64,000 nucleotides of DNA from Fasciola hepatica (lineage: Eukaryota > Platyhelminthes > Trematoda > Plagiorchiida > Fasciolidae), in assembly GCA_948099385.1 (NCBI GenBank), contig CANUEZ040000140.1, positions 4,030,001-4,094,000 on the forward strand, read 5' to 3'. Positions 45,101 through 57,100 of the stretch are shown in pieces. Position numbers and translations under genes: made by a program. Positions within the stretch are counted from its first letter, which is position 1, and each line of letters begins with the position of its first letter. The notes beneath the pieces were generated by a model. It saw nothing but the letters and a program-made list of their open reading frames with translations, made no database searches and was not told the DNA's origin.

Positions 45101-46126
45101 TTCTAAATCGAGTTACGTGATCTGAGCGAAACGCAGTTCGATCAGTGGACTCGGTGATATTGGATACAGGTTACCGTGAAAAGATTTTGTTGCGGATGCT
45201 TTCTTAATAAAAAAATTGGTATGTCAGCTGTTTCTTTTCTCATAGGCAGTGACGGAGAAAACTTTATTCCTAACCGTCACACTGGGAGTTGGAAAAATGT
45301 TTCACTGAAGACTTCTCTTCGTTGTAGAAGTCGGAAAAATTTTGTGGCACTGTGAGACGATACCAGCAAACTTCTATTCATACACATATTCTTTGCGGCT
45401 GCACAATCTGCTAGCCGGTCGGGATACAGAAGGAGTAATCCATGCAGCTTTAGAGCACTTAGAGGAACAGTTTATGCGTTCAGCGGAAACAGATAATAAT
45501 AATTCCATTTCTTTGCTGTTAATTGAAAAAAATACTGAGAGCTATAGAATATAAGTCATGGATTTACGTGCTGTTTTAGTAAGAATCATCGAGACTTCTA
45601 AAAGAGTTTTATGCACCGGATAGGCGGAACAGTTCATGAATTATGCGAATCTGGAAATCACTTTCCAACAATTATACTTTAAATATCTCCATTAGACAGC
45701 ACCCTATCACTATGGTTAATTACAACCAGGGGTGGGGAGGGAGGCACTTCAATGACACGCAGCACAGAAAAGCACCATACTAACTTTCGACCTCACTCTG
45801 TTTGTCCGAAAGTGTGGCTCCATCATACTAGACTTATCATCAAATGAACCATTCAAGCAACGTAGAAAGCGCACGTATCAACTTCGTAACTGTTATAAAA
45901 CGATCACCATATAGATCAAAATAAAAACGGCTGAGGTGAAATTAACTTTAGTTGGGATAAAAGTTGGGCTAGTAACCTGTGATGAATGTGGTGATCGAAG
46001 GAAGTCACAACTCATAGTCAGTTTTCATTTGTACTGAGTGCAAACTAAGGTGAAACCGAGAATAATTTTCCTACCAACTCACAGAGAGGCCCAAGATGGT
46101 ACAGTGTTATATTGCAAAGAGCTTAC
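45101..46126. other. unassigned AT-rich sequence
   Basis: No supported gene. A plus frame at 45342-45554 is open for 70 codons without a known motif. Confidence 0.3.
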
Positions 46127-46299
46127 GCAAGATTGAAGCTTGGGGCCGATTTCTCCACCAACAATGTTGAACACATGTTGAACTAGCCCCTGAAGGAAAT
46201 CGTATATAGCGCGGCGTTGGAGGTGTTTAGAAAAGTAGTGGCTGACTGTTGGACAGCAGTATAACTCGATGAAGATTAGAGCAACCACGTGTCCAGAAT
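46127..46299 (-). CDS. candidate exon G of the minus-strand gene
   Basis: On the minus strand, a CAG acceptor (before 46299) opens a frame reading SGHVVALIFIELYCCPTVSH and YFSKHLQRRAIYDFLQGLVQ, then HVFNIVGGEIGPKLQSC, followed by GTAAGC, a strong donor at 46126. An alternative acceptor (cttcatcgag before 46264) would start the exon in phase 0, the phase in which exon F ends, which would connect it to the upstream exon chain. The family was not recognised. A competing 3' end for the gene exists just after exon F, so its membership is uncertain. Confidence 0.45.
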
Positions 46300-47314
46300 C
46301 TGTTTGCGAAATTGTTTTTCCCAGTGATAAATTATCAGTGTTTAAAGTTGTCCAAACGCGTTAACAGCACAAATATCTCGTAACGCGATTGACTCAAGTT
46401 ACTCTAAGTCTTGTGCAGGCTGACATAAACTGAACAGAAACGGAGATAAAAGGTAATAGAACAAAATGGGTATAATTTAAGTCATTGAAAGGCTTCACGT
46501 TCAATAATCACCCCATTTATATGGTCTTATCAGTTGTAAGTCACTGGAAAATGTAGTGATAAGTTGCACTAATCGAAAATTATTTATGGAGCACGGAACT
46601 AGTAGACTCACACTGTAAAAATATTAGTAATAGTAAAATTTAATCGGTGCGCAGAGGCAGGTACAGTGGAAAAACACATTTCCAGTGTGGTAGAAAGAAA
46701 AAGAACAAAGGAAGAATGATCAGGAAGTGGGACGGACTACTCTAAGGATGCACGACCAGACTGCTAAATGTTTGGACTTGTAGGATAACTGTAGAATCGG
46801 GCGGTACCTTGGTTACTGAGTTACTAGTCGGAACCCTTTATGAGCCTCATGGAAACATTGTAATAGTGGACTGTTTCTGAAAGAAGGTTTGGATTAAGTC
46901 ACAACACCAAAGCCGCAACTGTTCTGGGGAATACTTTCGAAGATATATCCCAAGTTTTTCTGAACACGCCTAAATGATATCTTAAAATCACGAAAGCGGA
47001 AAAAAGCAGGCCCTGAATAATCGAAGAATGAAAATAATCAGGAAACCCCACTCTGAGAAAGAAACTGACAAAGTAACAGTCAGTAAACAGCAAAACCCTT
47101 GCAAGATGCTGATTGTTCCCAGGGATTCTGAAAATGTTTGGGTGTGGACTTACCCAAAGAAAGTTTCTAGATAAAATTATGAGCTGTAGATGTTCCTAGA
47201 CTGTGGAAAGCTCATTGAATACACGCGAAGTCATCAAAAATCAATGTTTAGTGCTCTCCTGAGTAGGGGGCTGGGGAATCTGCAGAAAATTGTTTTTTAT
47301 TTATTTCCGCAAAC
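46300..47314. other. intron-like sequence
   Basis: AT-rich, with no recognised feature. If exon G belongs to the minus-strand gene this is an intron. Alternatively the gene ends near 47240: after exon F a possible 35-bp intron (GTTTGC...CTGCAG) leads to a dozen codons and a stop. Confidence 0.35.
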
Positions 47315-47378
47315 CTGGTTCATCTTATTACCGTCCGACACGTTGGATGGCAAACATTTTAAACTTATACAGGGAAAA
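47315..47378 (-). CDS. candidate exon F of the minus-strand gene
   Basis: A strong acceptor (pyrimidine-rich 'ctttttttgccag') precedes 47378 on the minus strand. The 64-nt exon ends at AACCAG before GTTTGC. With the two bases carried from exon E it reads S-FPCISLKCLPSNVSDGNK-MNQ and ends in phase 0. No stop occurs in this frame. The match of carried-over phase with exon E (2 nt) is one of five successive phase agreements in the chain. Confidence 0.5.
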
Positions 47379-47604
47379 CTGGCAAAAAAAGATGTAAAAG
47401 ACGTATTCTGACCAATGTCCCACACGGAGCAAAAGTACCACTTAAGTCCAATACGTGTGTTCAACAGGTTTCCAGTCACCTTTCGTTATTGAGCCTATGA
47501 CCAAAGCAGTGGAGTTTCTTTGTGACATCACTCATTAGAAATGGTAAACAGTGGTTTCGATGGAATATATGAAAGGCCTGCATATAGTATTCATCGAAAT
47601 GTAC

Positions 47605-47770
47605 CTCAATGAGCAACCCATTAGGATCATTTTTTGTGGATATATTTTTGGCAATAAGTTAACGAGAGTATAATAAGAGAAGATACATGGACGGTTCGCC
47701 CATTCTTCCTCTCTTCTCCGGTTACTTCTGAAGGTCCCAGTTTCAAGTAGAGACAAACTCCAAATTTTTG
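47605..47770 (-). CDS. candidate exon E of the minus-strand gene
   Basis: This is the most gene-like exon. The acceptor 'tgtccacttcag' precedes 47770; the 166-nt exon reads KIWSLSLLETGTFRSNRRRE and EEWANRPCIFSYYTLVNLLP, then KIYPQKMILMGCSL, and ends TTGAG before GTACAT. It takes one base from exon D and gives two to exon F, consistent with both. The sequence is a balanced mix of charged, aromatic and hydrophobic residues, unlike composition-driven frames nearby. I do not recognise the family. Confidence 0.55.
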
Positions 47771-49914
47771 CTGAAGTGGACACGAAAATTCAAGCGAAGA
47801 TTCACTATTACATATCGATATGACTGATTTGTTCAAACAGGGTTGTTTATGTCCATAATTGAAGGATCATAGTTTTCAGGAGTTTAAGCAGTTTTGTACC
47901 CGTATTTTCCTATATGAAAAAGTAGTCTTATACTGACCGAAACATTTTCGTTTTTTATTACACTCTGGCAAACAAGTGCAGTAGAGGAGGTAGATACATA
48001 GCCTTGTAGGTCTTATGCACTAACCAGGATGATCGGCAATCAGATGCAGCTTCTTGGAATGGAGAATCAATTAAGGTTCAAATTAATCAGGTACAGTACC
48101 CAGACAGATAACGGCAAGTGAAGTCTGTCGTCAAACGGACCAATAATAACGGGATTCGGACCTCTCACCTTTAGGGGGATGAATACTCGAGGCACTGGAC
48201 CACCACTGGCCAGTGATGCAATCTGTGATCAGTTAGCCATCATAACATAACATGAGATGAACCATGAGAGATTACTGAAAGTTACTCGGATCAGATATTC
48301 AAAATGATTCACACCAAGGCACACTAAGTAAACCGTTGATGATGTAGTTGTAGGGACACTTGCATTAATAAAAGTCCTAAGTGCCTATATTGACCGAGTT
48401 GCGGAAAATGAAATTAGAAGAAACGTGAGCTAATATTGGAGTGTATTGCTTTTTTGATGCAAAATATAAGACACTCTTATAGGCGGAAGAGTTACTGAAA
48501 AATACGTAGACAATCAACAGTTGAATTGCAAGTACTGTGAGTTGTCAGCAAATAATGTCTCATGTTATTAGATGGTGGAATTCAATCAAAAGCATGACGG
48601 TCAAAATCAGTCAGCATATGACGGAATCGAATTCTGAAGTGGGATGAAGCATATTCGCAATATATAGTTGGTTGTGTGGAAATCAATGCCGTATTGTCGA
48701 TTACATGCCGTGTTTAATAAATTTCACCCCAGACTAAATTAATCAAGCTGACTACACCTCTTTTATTCACTTTGGAGCATTTTGAAGATAATCGCAAATA
48801 CTGCCGTATGATTTGAAACCACATTTCATACAGACCTACTGGGAGGATGACTCCGTTTTTTCAGTAGCAAGACTGCTGAACACGAAGTCCGCAGGCTGAA
48901 TAGCTTGTAGCACTTTAAATGCAAGCTTTCTTCATGTAACTGAGGCTATTACCAGTCGAAGGCGGAAATCCAACATCTATTTCTCTAATACAGTTAAGCT
49001 GAGGTTTTCATGGACTCATGCTAAGTTCTGATCCATCAAGTTCTACCATAACGCGAATGAATCGATTGACCAGCCCTTAATGCTCTTCCGACAAATAAAT
49101 TACATATGTACAATTTAAAATTTTATAATTCATTTTTAGAGAGGAATGACAATTCCACCGTAGCTATTACTGCATAAAATAACCGAAAAATTCGTCAAAC
49201 TTGAATTAAGTTCATTTCGTGGTTTACTGAAGGCATCAACTATTATCAATTTCCTTAACCCCTCAACTTTCTTGCTGCAAGTTGGACTTTAGTCATCAAG
49301 GTTGCTTGCATTGGGAAGATATAATTGTATAAATATTTCTATAGATTCGACTCATTTCTATCCAAGTGTTCTTTTTTTCTGTGGCAACATTTCGAGGTCA
49401 TCGTTTCGCTAAGTTCACAAAGAAGAATAAGATCTTTTAATTGAAGCAAACGCTATCCTGCAAGTTCAGGGAGTAAGTTTGTCTTAAAAGTGTTTAGATG
49501 TAACAAAAGGTTCGTTCCTAATTAAAAAACAAATATAAAATATATTTTGATTCGTATTTAATCCACAATTTACATTTAAGCTTAGTTTCACGTATCACAT
49601 CTTGATTGTCAAACTATTGGTCACTCGATATTAAAGCTGAAACCACAGGTGAGAATCGCGAAAGTAGTCCCTTTGTGTAGCTGTTTTTTCCTTGCTAGGG
49701 ATCACCAGAGGCAGTGCAAATCCATCGAGCCCTCACTGAGGCTTGAAGTCGGTTTGAACGACTGTGAATCGAGCAACATACTAACCGGATATGTGGGTTG
49801 AGCATCAACGGTTTTTCTAGCATCAACAACTCAGTATATGGCGTCTATCCGTCACTGAATTTTGAAAGGAAACAACCCGTCACACACGGTAATTCGGCTC
49901 ATTAAGTTCTTTAC
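47771..49914. other. long intron-like region with a SINE
   Basis: If exons D and E belong together this is a 2.1-kb intron. It holds a minus-strand tRNA-derived SINE (48060-48216) and otherwise unremarkable AT-rich sequence. Confidence 0.4.
48060..48216 (-). mobile_element. tRNA-derived SINE, copy D (inside an intron)
   Basis: On the minus strand the head reads 'ccagtggtggtccagtgcc' (A box TGGTCCAGTGC, about 48193-48203), then a B box GGTCCGAATCC (about 48152-48162), at the spacing seen in copies A and B. The downstream 'gccgttatctgtctggg' (about 48105-48122) resembles the body of copy A. Head similarity to 41057 and 58013 is clear. Confidence 0.7.
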
Positions 49915-50026
49915 GGGTTTTAGTGGGGCAAAGAAATTCCGCTACAGACAATCTACTGGGGTGATAAGTACGATTAGTGGGATAACACACATCGAATAAC
50001 AATTTGGTGATCACTTTTAACAGCTC
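49915..50026 (-). CDS. candidate exon D of the minus-strand gene
   Basis: The acceptor 'gtttgttttattaag' precedes 50026. The 112-nt exon reads ELLKVITKLLFDVCYPTNRT and YHPSRLSVAEFLCPTKT and ends ACCC before GTAAAG. It begins in phase 0 (as exon C ends) and passes one base to exon E. No stop is present. Unrecognised family. Confidence 0.5.
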
Positions 50027-50338
50027 CTTAATAAAACAAACAACATATATGCTCAGTATCAATTTTCTTGATGTGTACCACTTCGGCCTGAAATTCGTAT
50101 TAGTGAACTTGAGGTTTGCTTATGGTTCATAGCCAAGGATGCTGCTTCGTGCAGCTCTAATTTTCAGTGTTCAAAGAGTCAGGATAGTAGCTATGCACTA
50201 CATATCCATCCCCAAACACGATATTTGTTTCTCAATTTTAATAGAGCTACTTCTTTGGCGACCATTCAAACCCAGAAGCCAGCAAAATCATACTGAGATT
50301 TTTTAATTTTGTAGAGGTAAACGAAAGTTATCACTGAC
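50027..50338. other. intron-like sequence between exons D and C
   Basis: About 310 bp of AT-rich sequence, bounded by the 'gttttattaag' acceptor and a GTCAGT donor, which is a weaker donor than the others. Nothing else is seen. Confidence 0.4.
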
Positions 50339-50433
50339 GTTTATACGAGGGAGGTATTCCAGATGAGTAAAAAACCATCTAAATAATGAGGTACATCGAA
50401 GTGACCAATCAGTAGCCGAGGGAGAAGACATAA
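50339..50433 (-). CDS. candidate exon C of the minus-strand gene
   Basis: A strong acceptor (pyrimidine-rich 'ccgttctctttcacattag') precedes 50433. The 95-nt exon reads, after completing one codon with exon B, MSSPSATDWSLRCTSLFRWF and FTHLEYLPRIN. It ends before GTCAGT. The entry phase (one base from exon B) and exit phase (0) both match the neighbours. An alternative donor (GTATAA, nine bases earlier) would break the phase with exon D. Confidence 0.5.
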
Positions 50434-51267
50434 CTAATGTGAAAGAGAACGGAGTCTTGATGATAAGATTATTCCGTAGGATGAAATTAACCTCGTTCTT
50501 TTTCATACACTTGGGTTGCTTCAATGGGGATTTAAATTGGGCTTCTCCTTTGCCTTGGGTTGAAAAATATATTTACACTGGATATCTAGTTCGTCAACGT
50601 AAAGCTGTTCATGAATACTCTACTGTTTCCACTACAAAAAGGTTCTTCTAATTAGCATTATGACGGCAGTGACTTGATGCCTACGTTTCGATGATCACTT
50701 AGGAATATATGACCGAAAGAATCTTTTGATGGACAACAGGTCGTTATTGATAATGAGCTTAGAATTTGAAGTTTGATAAAGTCAATGGAGATAAATCTAC
50801 TTCTCCCTCACAACTGACAATGCAAGCATGAACGTCTGATTGTCACTGTTGTTCAGACAGCTATAGATATTCAAGAGTACGGATGAGTTCAAGTAGATGG
50901 ATGTTAGGAAGGAATTTCATTGTCAGTAAGACTGACCTTAGTGTGATACAGAAGTTATTGGATAATAGTTTGAAATGCAAAAAAATGACACCAGGTACGA
51001 TCGACAAAGAGACCACCGTGATTCACTGTCCCCATGAGTTTGAAAAGGGAATCGGGTTGGAAAATATTCGATAAAGTAGTCAAGGTACAAAAATGGATGA
51101 CTTTTCACTATGGTGAACATAAGGGAGTAAAGAAGTTGAATAATGTATTCGGAAAATGAGCTAGCCTAGTGTTCAAGAGTCGGGTAGAAAAAACTAGGTC
51201 ACTCCAAAAATAGAATTTAGGATCGAACCATAACAAGCGAATCATCCACATAGGAGAGGGTGCGGGT

Positions 51268-51306
51268 ACACATACATACATACGTTTACACATACGTACA
51301 CATATC
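51268..51306. repeat. short ACAT/ACGT-type repeat
   Basis: Repeated 'catacatacgt' and 'acacatacgtacaca' units. Simple sequence. Confidence 0.8.
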
Positions 51307-52169
51307 ACTCGTACTTCTGTTTTCAAATTCACGAAATACAAGCCACCTGAACTTATGTGAAACAAGAAGGGTCATTGTTTACCAGTGTGCCCGTATATAT
51401 CACCTCAGTCGATTTACCAAAAAAGTTGTAGAAGCAGAACATCTCATGAATTAGGTCACAGTCCTAGCTAATAGTGAAATAGTATGCCCTCGTTTATTGG
51501 GTCACATGTAAAATATTCCTCCGCCAACATTCCAGTCACTTGCCATGATAGGGTACTAAAGTATAGTGGTGTTTACGCAAGGGGGAACTAAGTTCCGTCA
51601 CAAAAGAACCCGTGCGAGGGTTGGATAGTGACCAAAATCCGCTCGTCAGCACATTCTGCCAGCTTTCAACGGAATGTAGTATACTATGCCAAGCGTTTCA
51701 AACACTTTCACCCATCGATACAAATGATGAGACTTACTGCTGACTTTGCAACAGATTTTTTAGTGATTAAATAAATTCCATGCTCGTCCTAAGCTGAAAT
51801 CGTACATGATGTTAAACTTTTACCGAAGATCAACAGTCTTTCATATGTGGTGGATACTGTAACCTATTCTGCATGTTGTTTCGTGTCACTTGTGAATTAA
51901 TTCCACCAGAAGAATTTCAAGAGAGAGTATATCATCTGATAATAAATTACCGTTTGTGATTATACTAAATCACAGGAACGCAGAACGGTGAAAAATAACT
52001 TTAGCACAGCGTACCAGAAAGTGAAAACAGATGGAAAAAACACGAACATAACTTACTCGTGGACAAATATGTATCTAAAAAAATGGTGCCTCAAGCAGAC
52101 TACCCAGTGAGCGTCAGATTCGTGAGACGATAGGGTGCAATCAAAGCTAGAGCCACACAAAATTGCCTC

Positions 52170-52395
52170 AAGCCCATTTTGGTGATCAAGCTGTAAAGTT
52201 CTCAGACTACCAAGTCAGAGTTAGAGGTTGAGAACTGCGCCACTGCCAATCTGTCATAGTGGATGATAGCAATCCGTTATCATCCGGATAACTGGGGCAC
52301 ACATACCTAGACGGAGCATACCGTGTTTCTTGTTTACCAGTATCGACTGATATCACTGATATCACAATGGGTCACTGTGGGTGTAACCAGTCAGT
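52170..52395 (+). mobile_element. tRNA-derived SINE, copy C (eroded)
   Basis: Similarity to copies A and B is clearest in the body: 'tagcaatccgttatcatccgg' here against 'gacagcaatccaccgtcatcc' in copy A. The head is weak ('tggtgatcaagctg', 'gaggttgagaactg' as A- and B-box relics). Orientation is plus. Confidence 0.55.
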
Positions 52396-52590
52396 AACAT
52401 ACGTGCTTTCAAATAGAATTAGCCACAAAACCGGACGCGCACTGGCATGCTCTGTGTAATAAACATTGTTCTCATTCCTACGTTGTGTATCTCATGCACC
52501 GTATCGTACCTAGATTGACGTGTTTCACATACCCCATCGACAAGAGCGAACGAAGTGCTAGTATCTAGCAAATATGTTTTCTTTCCGTTC

Positions 52591-52591
<1 letters not shown>

Positions 52592-52651
<60 letters not shown>
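52592..52651. repeat. (TA)n microsatellite
   Basis: About 28 uninterrupted TA units, immediately upstream of dispersed repeat J copy 2. Confidence 0.97.
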
Positions 52652-52654
<3 letters not shown>

Positions 52655-52675
52655 TAGCAGCGTATCAACTGGTGG

Positions 52676-52755
52676 ACAGAATTATCCCGGAAGTACGCGA
52701 CGGGTTTTTAGGTTGTTGCCGCTCATCAGGTGTGCGTACCTGGTACTACGGGCAT
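52676..52755 (+). repeat. dispersed repeat J, copy 2
   Basis: Same-orientation match to 39772-39860 ('cccggaagtacgcgacgggt', 'ccgctcatcaggt', 'ctggtact'). It begins about 25 bp after the TA array, suggesting that the repeat family ends in or targets TA-rich sequence. Confidence 0.65.
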
Positions 52756-53781
52756 ATATATGTATATATAGACTTATAATCAGTGGTTAAATCGAACAGT
52801 AGTCAATCCAAATTTAAACGCCGTTTCGTAACTGAAACTCTCGTCAACAATGGAGTGGCCAGTTGAATGTGGACCTATTAATGTGCGCATGTGAACATGC
52901 ACGCACCATTGAGTTTTTGTAGGTAGACAGACAGATAGCACACACCAAAAGGGTCACAACCAAAGATCGTGCCACAACAAATGAGCTTAAATGAGTCCAA
53001 TCAGATTTGCCTAACTAATTTACATCTAGACTAACGATTTTTACATGACGTCAAATTGTATCCACTGAGTGTATCCAAGTAGTTGATTGTGGCATATTTA
53101 GAAACCAGACGAGAAAAAAATGTGGTCTTTTTAGTAATGGGTATTTCAAGCATTGTTCACGATACTTGAACAGCTTGCTGTGGTGTTTATCAATTGACTG
53201 TTCAAACAACAGTCTGAGGCAGTTGAACTGTAAGAGTTTCACCGGAGGAGAACAACCCCACCTACATAGGAGAATTTTCAACAAGATTAGTTTTTGTTTA
53301 ATCATCCTTGCTGGGGGAAATACTCGGTTGATTTGCTCTAATTTTCTTGAATTGAATTCTCACGAGAATTACAACAGACTATGTTCTGACTTCGTGTTTT
53401 CTGTGTCCTGCCATCTATGAGTAAGATGCGAGTGGGTCTTTAAGAGCCATTAGCTAACGGACACACACGTAGGTTACTGTGCTTTATTTTGTTCGAGACC
53501 AGTCTCGGTGCGAAAGGTGCTTCGTCTTCTGACTGAAAACAAGCAAGGTCATATGTATAAGAAGGAGAAACAGATCCCAATTCTCCTTCTCCTGTGAAAA
53601 AATCTGACTAGGGGACAACAAGCTCATCCCCGGTTCTGACGGATCGGTCAAGCGTAAAGATCGCGATCCAAATGTGAGTTCAGGTGTAATGGAAACTGAT
53701 CCTATGGCAAAGTTTAACGGGTCACACACTGTTATTCTAGGACCAGTTTATTTACTTGCGGGATTTCCTTCATTTCCATAC

Positions 53782-53905
53782 CTGATGCAGAAGAGCAATG
53801 GTTAGAAACGTAATGAATTTTACGTTTTGATCGCGTAGACCTGATGAACTGACAAGTTTCGACACTCGCGATGAGAGGTGCTAAGATACGCTGGTACATT
53901 CTAGT
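53782..53905 (-). CDS. candidate exon B of the minus-strand gene
   Basis: A textbook acceptor ('tttttccctcattacag') precedes 53905. The 124-nt exon reads TRMYQRILAPLIASVETCQF and IRSTRSKRKIHYVSNHCSSA and ends GCATCAG before GTATGG. It starts in phase 0 after exon A and passes one base to exon C. The intron to exon A is only 108 bp, so the two exons fall inside a single uninterrupted 155-codon open frame; the splice signals argue that the middle part is intron. Confidence 0.55.
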
Positions 53906-54013
53906 CTGTAATGAGGGAAAAACAATGGATGGAAAAATCAACAAAACTATCAGAATTATTTTCTGTTCCTCATTACAAACAATATTACGTAATAAGAAAA
54001 CGAAGAAGCTTAC
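53906..54013 (-). other. 108-bp intron between exons A and B
   Basis: Begins GTAAGC and ends with a pyrimidine tract and TTACAG, the best donor-acceptor pair in the window. Its length is a multiple of three and it has no stop in frame with the exons, so retention would add 36 residues rather than truncate the product. Confidence 0.55.
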
Positions 54014-54199
54014 CTTGAAAGACAGTAGTCTGTTTGATAAATAGGAGCGTGAGTTAGAAAACGTCCAAGCTGATCGGATGTGATTGTGAATGACGATATG
54101 CAGGAGTAGTCCAGAACTGAGGAAGGTCAGCATAGTCAAGCATTGGATGCGCGCTTCCTTGGTAACGGTTAATTTGGACTCGAGAACAAGAATACCCAT
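54014..54199 (-). CDS. candidate exon A (possible first coding exon)
   Basis: On the minus strand an ATG at 54199 in fair context (G at +4) opens MGILVLESKLTVTKEARIQC and LTMLTFLSSGLLLHIVIHNH, then IRSAWTFSNSRSYLSNRLLS, ending TTCAAG before GTAAGC. An in-frame TGA lies two codons upstream, so either this ATG is the start codon or translation enters by a different route. A second frame is also open here for 50 codons after a CAG acceptor. Moderately hydrophobic residues about 21-37 might form a membrane segment. Family unknown. Confidence 0.45.
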
Positions 54200-57100
54200 G
54201 CATCATCTGATAGACCATTAACAGAGTTAATTCAAAGTAGGTGTGCTAATCGTTGCTTTAGAAGTGACCCTTTTCGAGATTTGCACTGACCCTCCAAATA
54301 CTGAAAATTTGGAGAAACCTAACCATTTTGTGGGTTTTTTTACAGTCTGATCGAATTTGATTTGTGCCTCGCGGATCTAAGTGATAAGAAAGGTGGTGAA
54401 AATCGTTGCATAAAGCTTAAAAAAATAAGCAATAACCGTGGCTAGTCAGCCGGCCTTGTACCTTGTCTATTCATAGCGAATGCATGAGCACAGTAGAGGT
54501 AGTGCTGTCTGAACCATAGAGACCTGCAAAAGTTTTAGGAAGGACCGGCATATGTGACAGCGGTACCCGGAATGGAGAATCACTTATGCAACTGTAAACC
54601 ATTCGTTATACTGAACCTGGATACGGTGGTGTACTGCTCACCGCCAATTATGACCCTCTTTGGGTTAAGGCTTGTTTCTTGGACTCGTTGTTTTCACAGT
54701 AAACGTGTATGTCAGTCCTTTCTATTCAAGTAGACAATCTGCCGCTTAATCCAATACTCGGCACTATGAGATCATCAAGACGAGAATGGTGATTCCCACG
54801 ATCCTATAGAATAATCAAGGTAAGCAAGAGAGAAAACGGTCAGCGCCTATTTGCAAGGGTATCGTACAAGTAAAATGAGGGAACGAAAATCCGAGAATAA
54901 TAATCATCGTTGAGTAAAGTACGAATCCATGCTGAATGAATGAACAACTGTGGAGTCCTGATACCGTGAACATTTAAAAACCCCTTATTTTAAATTGGAA
55001 AGTCAGAGGCTGAATGCTTGATTACCATTGATGTAAACGACTTTTTGTGGTTGATTATTGATTGTGTGTAATTTTACGGGTTCGACTTAACCTGTACTTC
55101 TCTCAGTGAGGCGATGATGTATCTCTAGTTGGGACAAATGCCCATGGAAAAATAGATGCTACACAAATCCGAAATTCCACTCAGAGTGTTCAAGTTCTAC
55201 AGGCACTGTTGGGTAATTCTATAAATGAAAGAAATCTTCCGCCAAAGTAGAACTCACAAAGTTGCCTGACACCAACACACCACGGTTCCTTTGACCGGAA
55301 GATTTAGTTTTATTATTTAATTCTCCTTGTTACGTAATGATGGTACGCTATTTCGTGAAGGGGATCGCGACCAGTTAGGGACTGTTAAATGGAGAAAGAG
55401 ATCGGCCGCAGAAAAGGGGGATTGAAGCTCGGGGACCGGAAAGTTTAATGCTCACCACGATGACAGTTTGACAACGATCGGTCATGATAGACAACAAAAG
55501 ATGTGGCTTTAACTGATTTAGCCGGAAAAACACAGGCTCACAACCATTTCACCTATGTTTAGGGTCAGGTCACAAATTTCACAAAATTTAGACCGATCGG
55601 TGACAGTTCATTTGTTGCAGTGTATAAAGCGTCCCATTACAAACAGTAGAAATTCAAAGCCTTTTGCTCAAAGGATTAAAATGTCTGCCCAAAGATGAAT
55701 CATCGTGACGTAAATGAAAGTAAACGTGCTAATGTTCTAGCCAGTTTTAATTCCAAGATTATATTTACCAAAAACCACGAAAGCAAAATTCTGGAGAAAG
55801 GTCGATGTTTGGGAGAGTTCTTTCGTCACAAAATGCCATTATTTCAGAACGATAGCAACCTTATTGTGAGCCATTGGTAACCTTATATGAGTTATTTGGA
55901 GTGGATTAAATTCGAAGAGACTTAGAAAAATAGGGATAGTTGCATCCGTATTAACATCTGTTATGCGATATCATATCAGAAACCCATTCCGATTGAAAGC
56001 CAGCTTATTGTGCCTCTAGTTATTATTATGAATCGACATAGATACATCGGATAAATCCCCCGAAAAAAGTACTTTTTCACCCATCCGGATAGGTTAGCTG
56101 CAAACTACTTTGCATTGACTCATCTTAGTGCGAGTAACGGAATGTTACCGTTCAGAACTAGTGACATAAAGATTATATTTCTTGCAAATTAAACGGTCAA
56201 CATATCACTATGAACCAGCCAAGGCGGCTGGGTGTTTAACTCAGAACCGTTCACCTAGGGTTCAAGTGCCGGTGTAGGAACGATGGATGTGCACTGCCGA
56301 GGATTTCTAACAACTTTGATAACACAGTTTCACACGATACGTTCATTGTGTTTCCAAAAATGACTGAGACTCGGACTATGTCTACTGAATCGCGTTCTAA
56401 ATAGGATGGTGCCAAAATTAACCGGTAAATATCCCTGAAGAAGCTAAACAGCTTTCATACCTGCCGGAATTCACCAGTAACACATATAAAAGGGGTCAAA
56501 ATTCAAACTTGAACCCTACATGTATTATTATGTGAACCATATGTTAACGTTGGGATTATCCACGAAAGAAAACGAAAACTTGATTCATGTCAACAGTAGA
56601 TGTGTAAACTTTCTTCATTACCATAAACAGATCAGTTTTATTCGTGTAAATGGGGATTTGCCTCCGTTTATCGCTGTGTGCAGGCTTGTGCCACATCATC
56701 TAGGAAAATGCGTGCATACAGCACACATAAAAAGCAGTACATTTTGATTTGCTGTTTTTCTGTGTTTGATACTCCATTTTCTTGATGAAAGAGTTAAGAA
56801 CTTCATGTTTGGCATTTTTCATATGAAACCTCTTTTTACTCAACCAGGAGCGGCATATACGGTTGACCGGATGGCCGAAAAATTTCAGGACTTCTCATTT
56901 ATTGCATTACAATGATTTACCTCAAAGAAGTGAAGGTTGGAGCAAAACTGAGCTAGAATAATACAGTCTTAGGTGTCTGCTTTCAGTGAACTGGATACGC
57001 AAATAGTGAAGAAACCATCTATGCTACGAATCTTCAAGATGACTATGACTGACACGGGTGGGGGTTTGATGACTATGGAACAGAGGGTAAATTAGGGTTG

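Larger units (their letters stand above)
50434..53781. other. 3.3-kb intron-like region with repeats
   Basis: Contains short CA/TG-type repeats (about 51268-51306), a SINE copy (52170-52395), a pure TA microsatellite (52592-52651) and dispersed repeat J copy 2 (52676-52755). Open frames such as 51108-51365 and 53051-53305 (minus) or 53166-53420 (plus) lack domains. If the exon chain is right, this is one intron. Confidence 0.4.

Noticed and set aside
53732..54199. Single 155-codon protein-coding ORF
   Set aside because: A strong donor (GTAAGC) and acceptor (TTACAG) lie within it and the segment between is AT-rich and hydrophobic; it is better read as two exons with a 108-bp intron.
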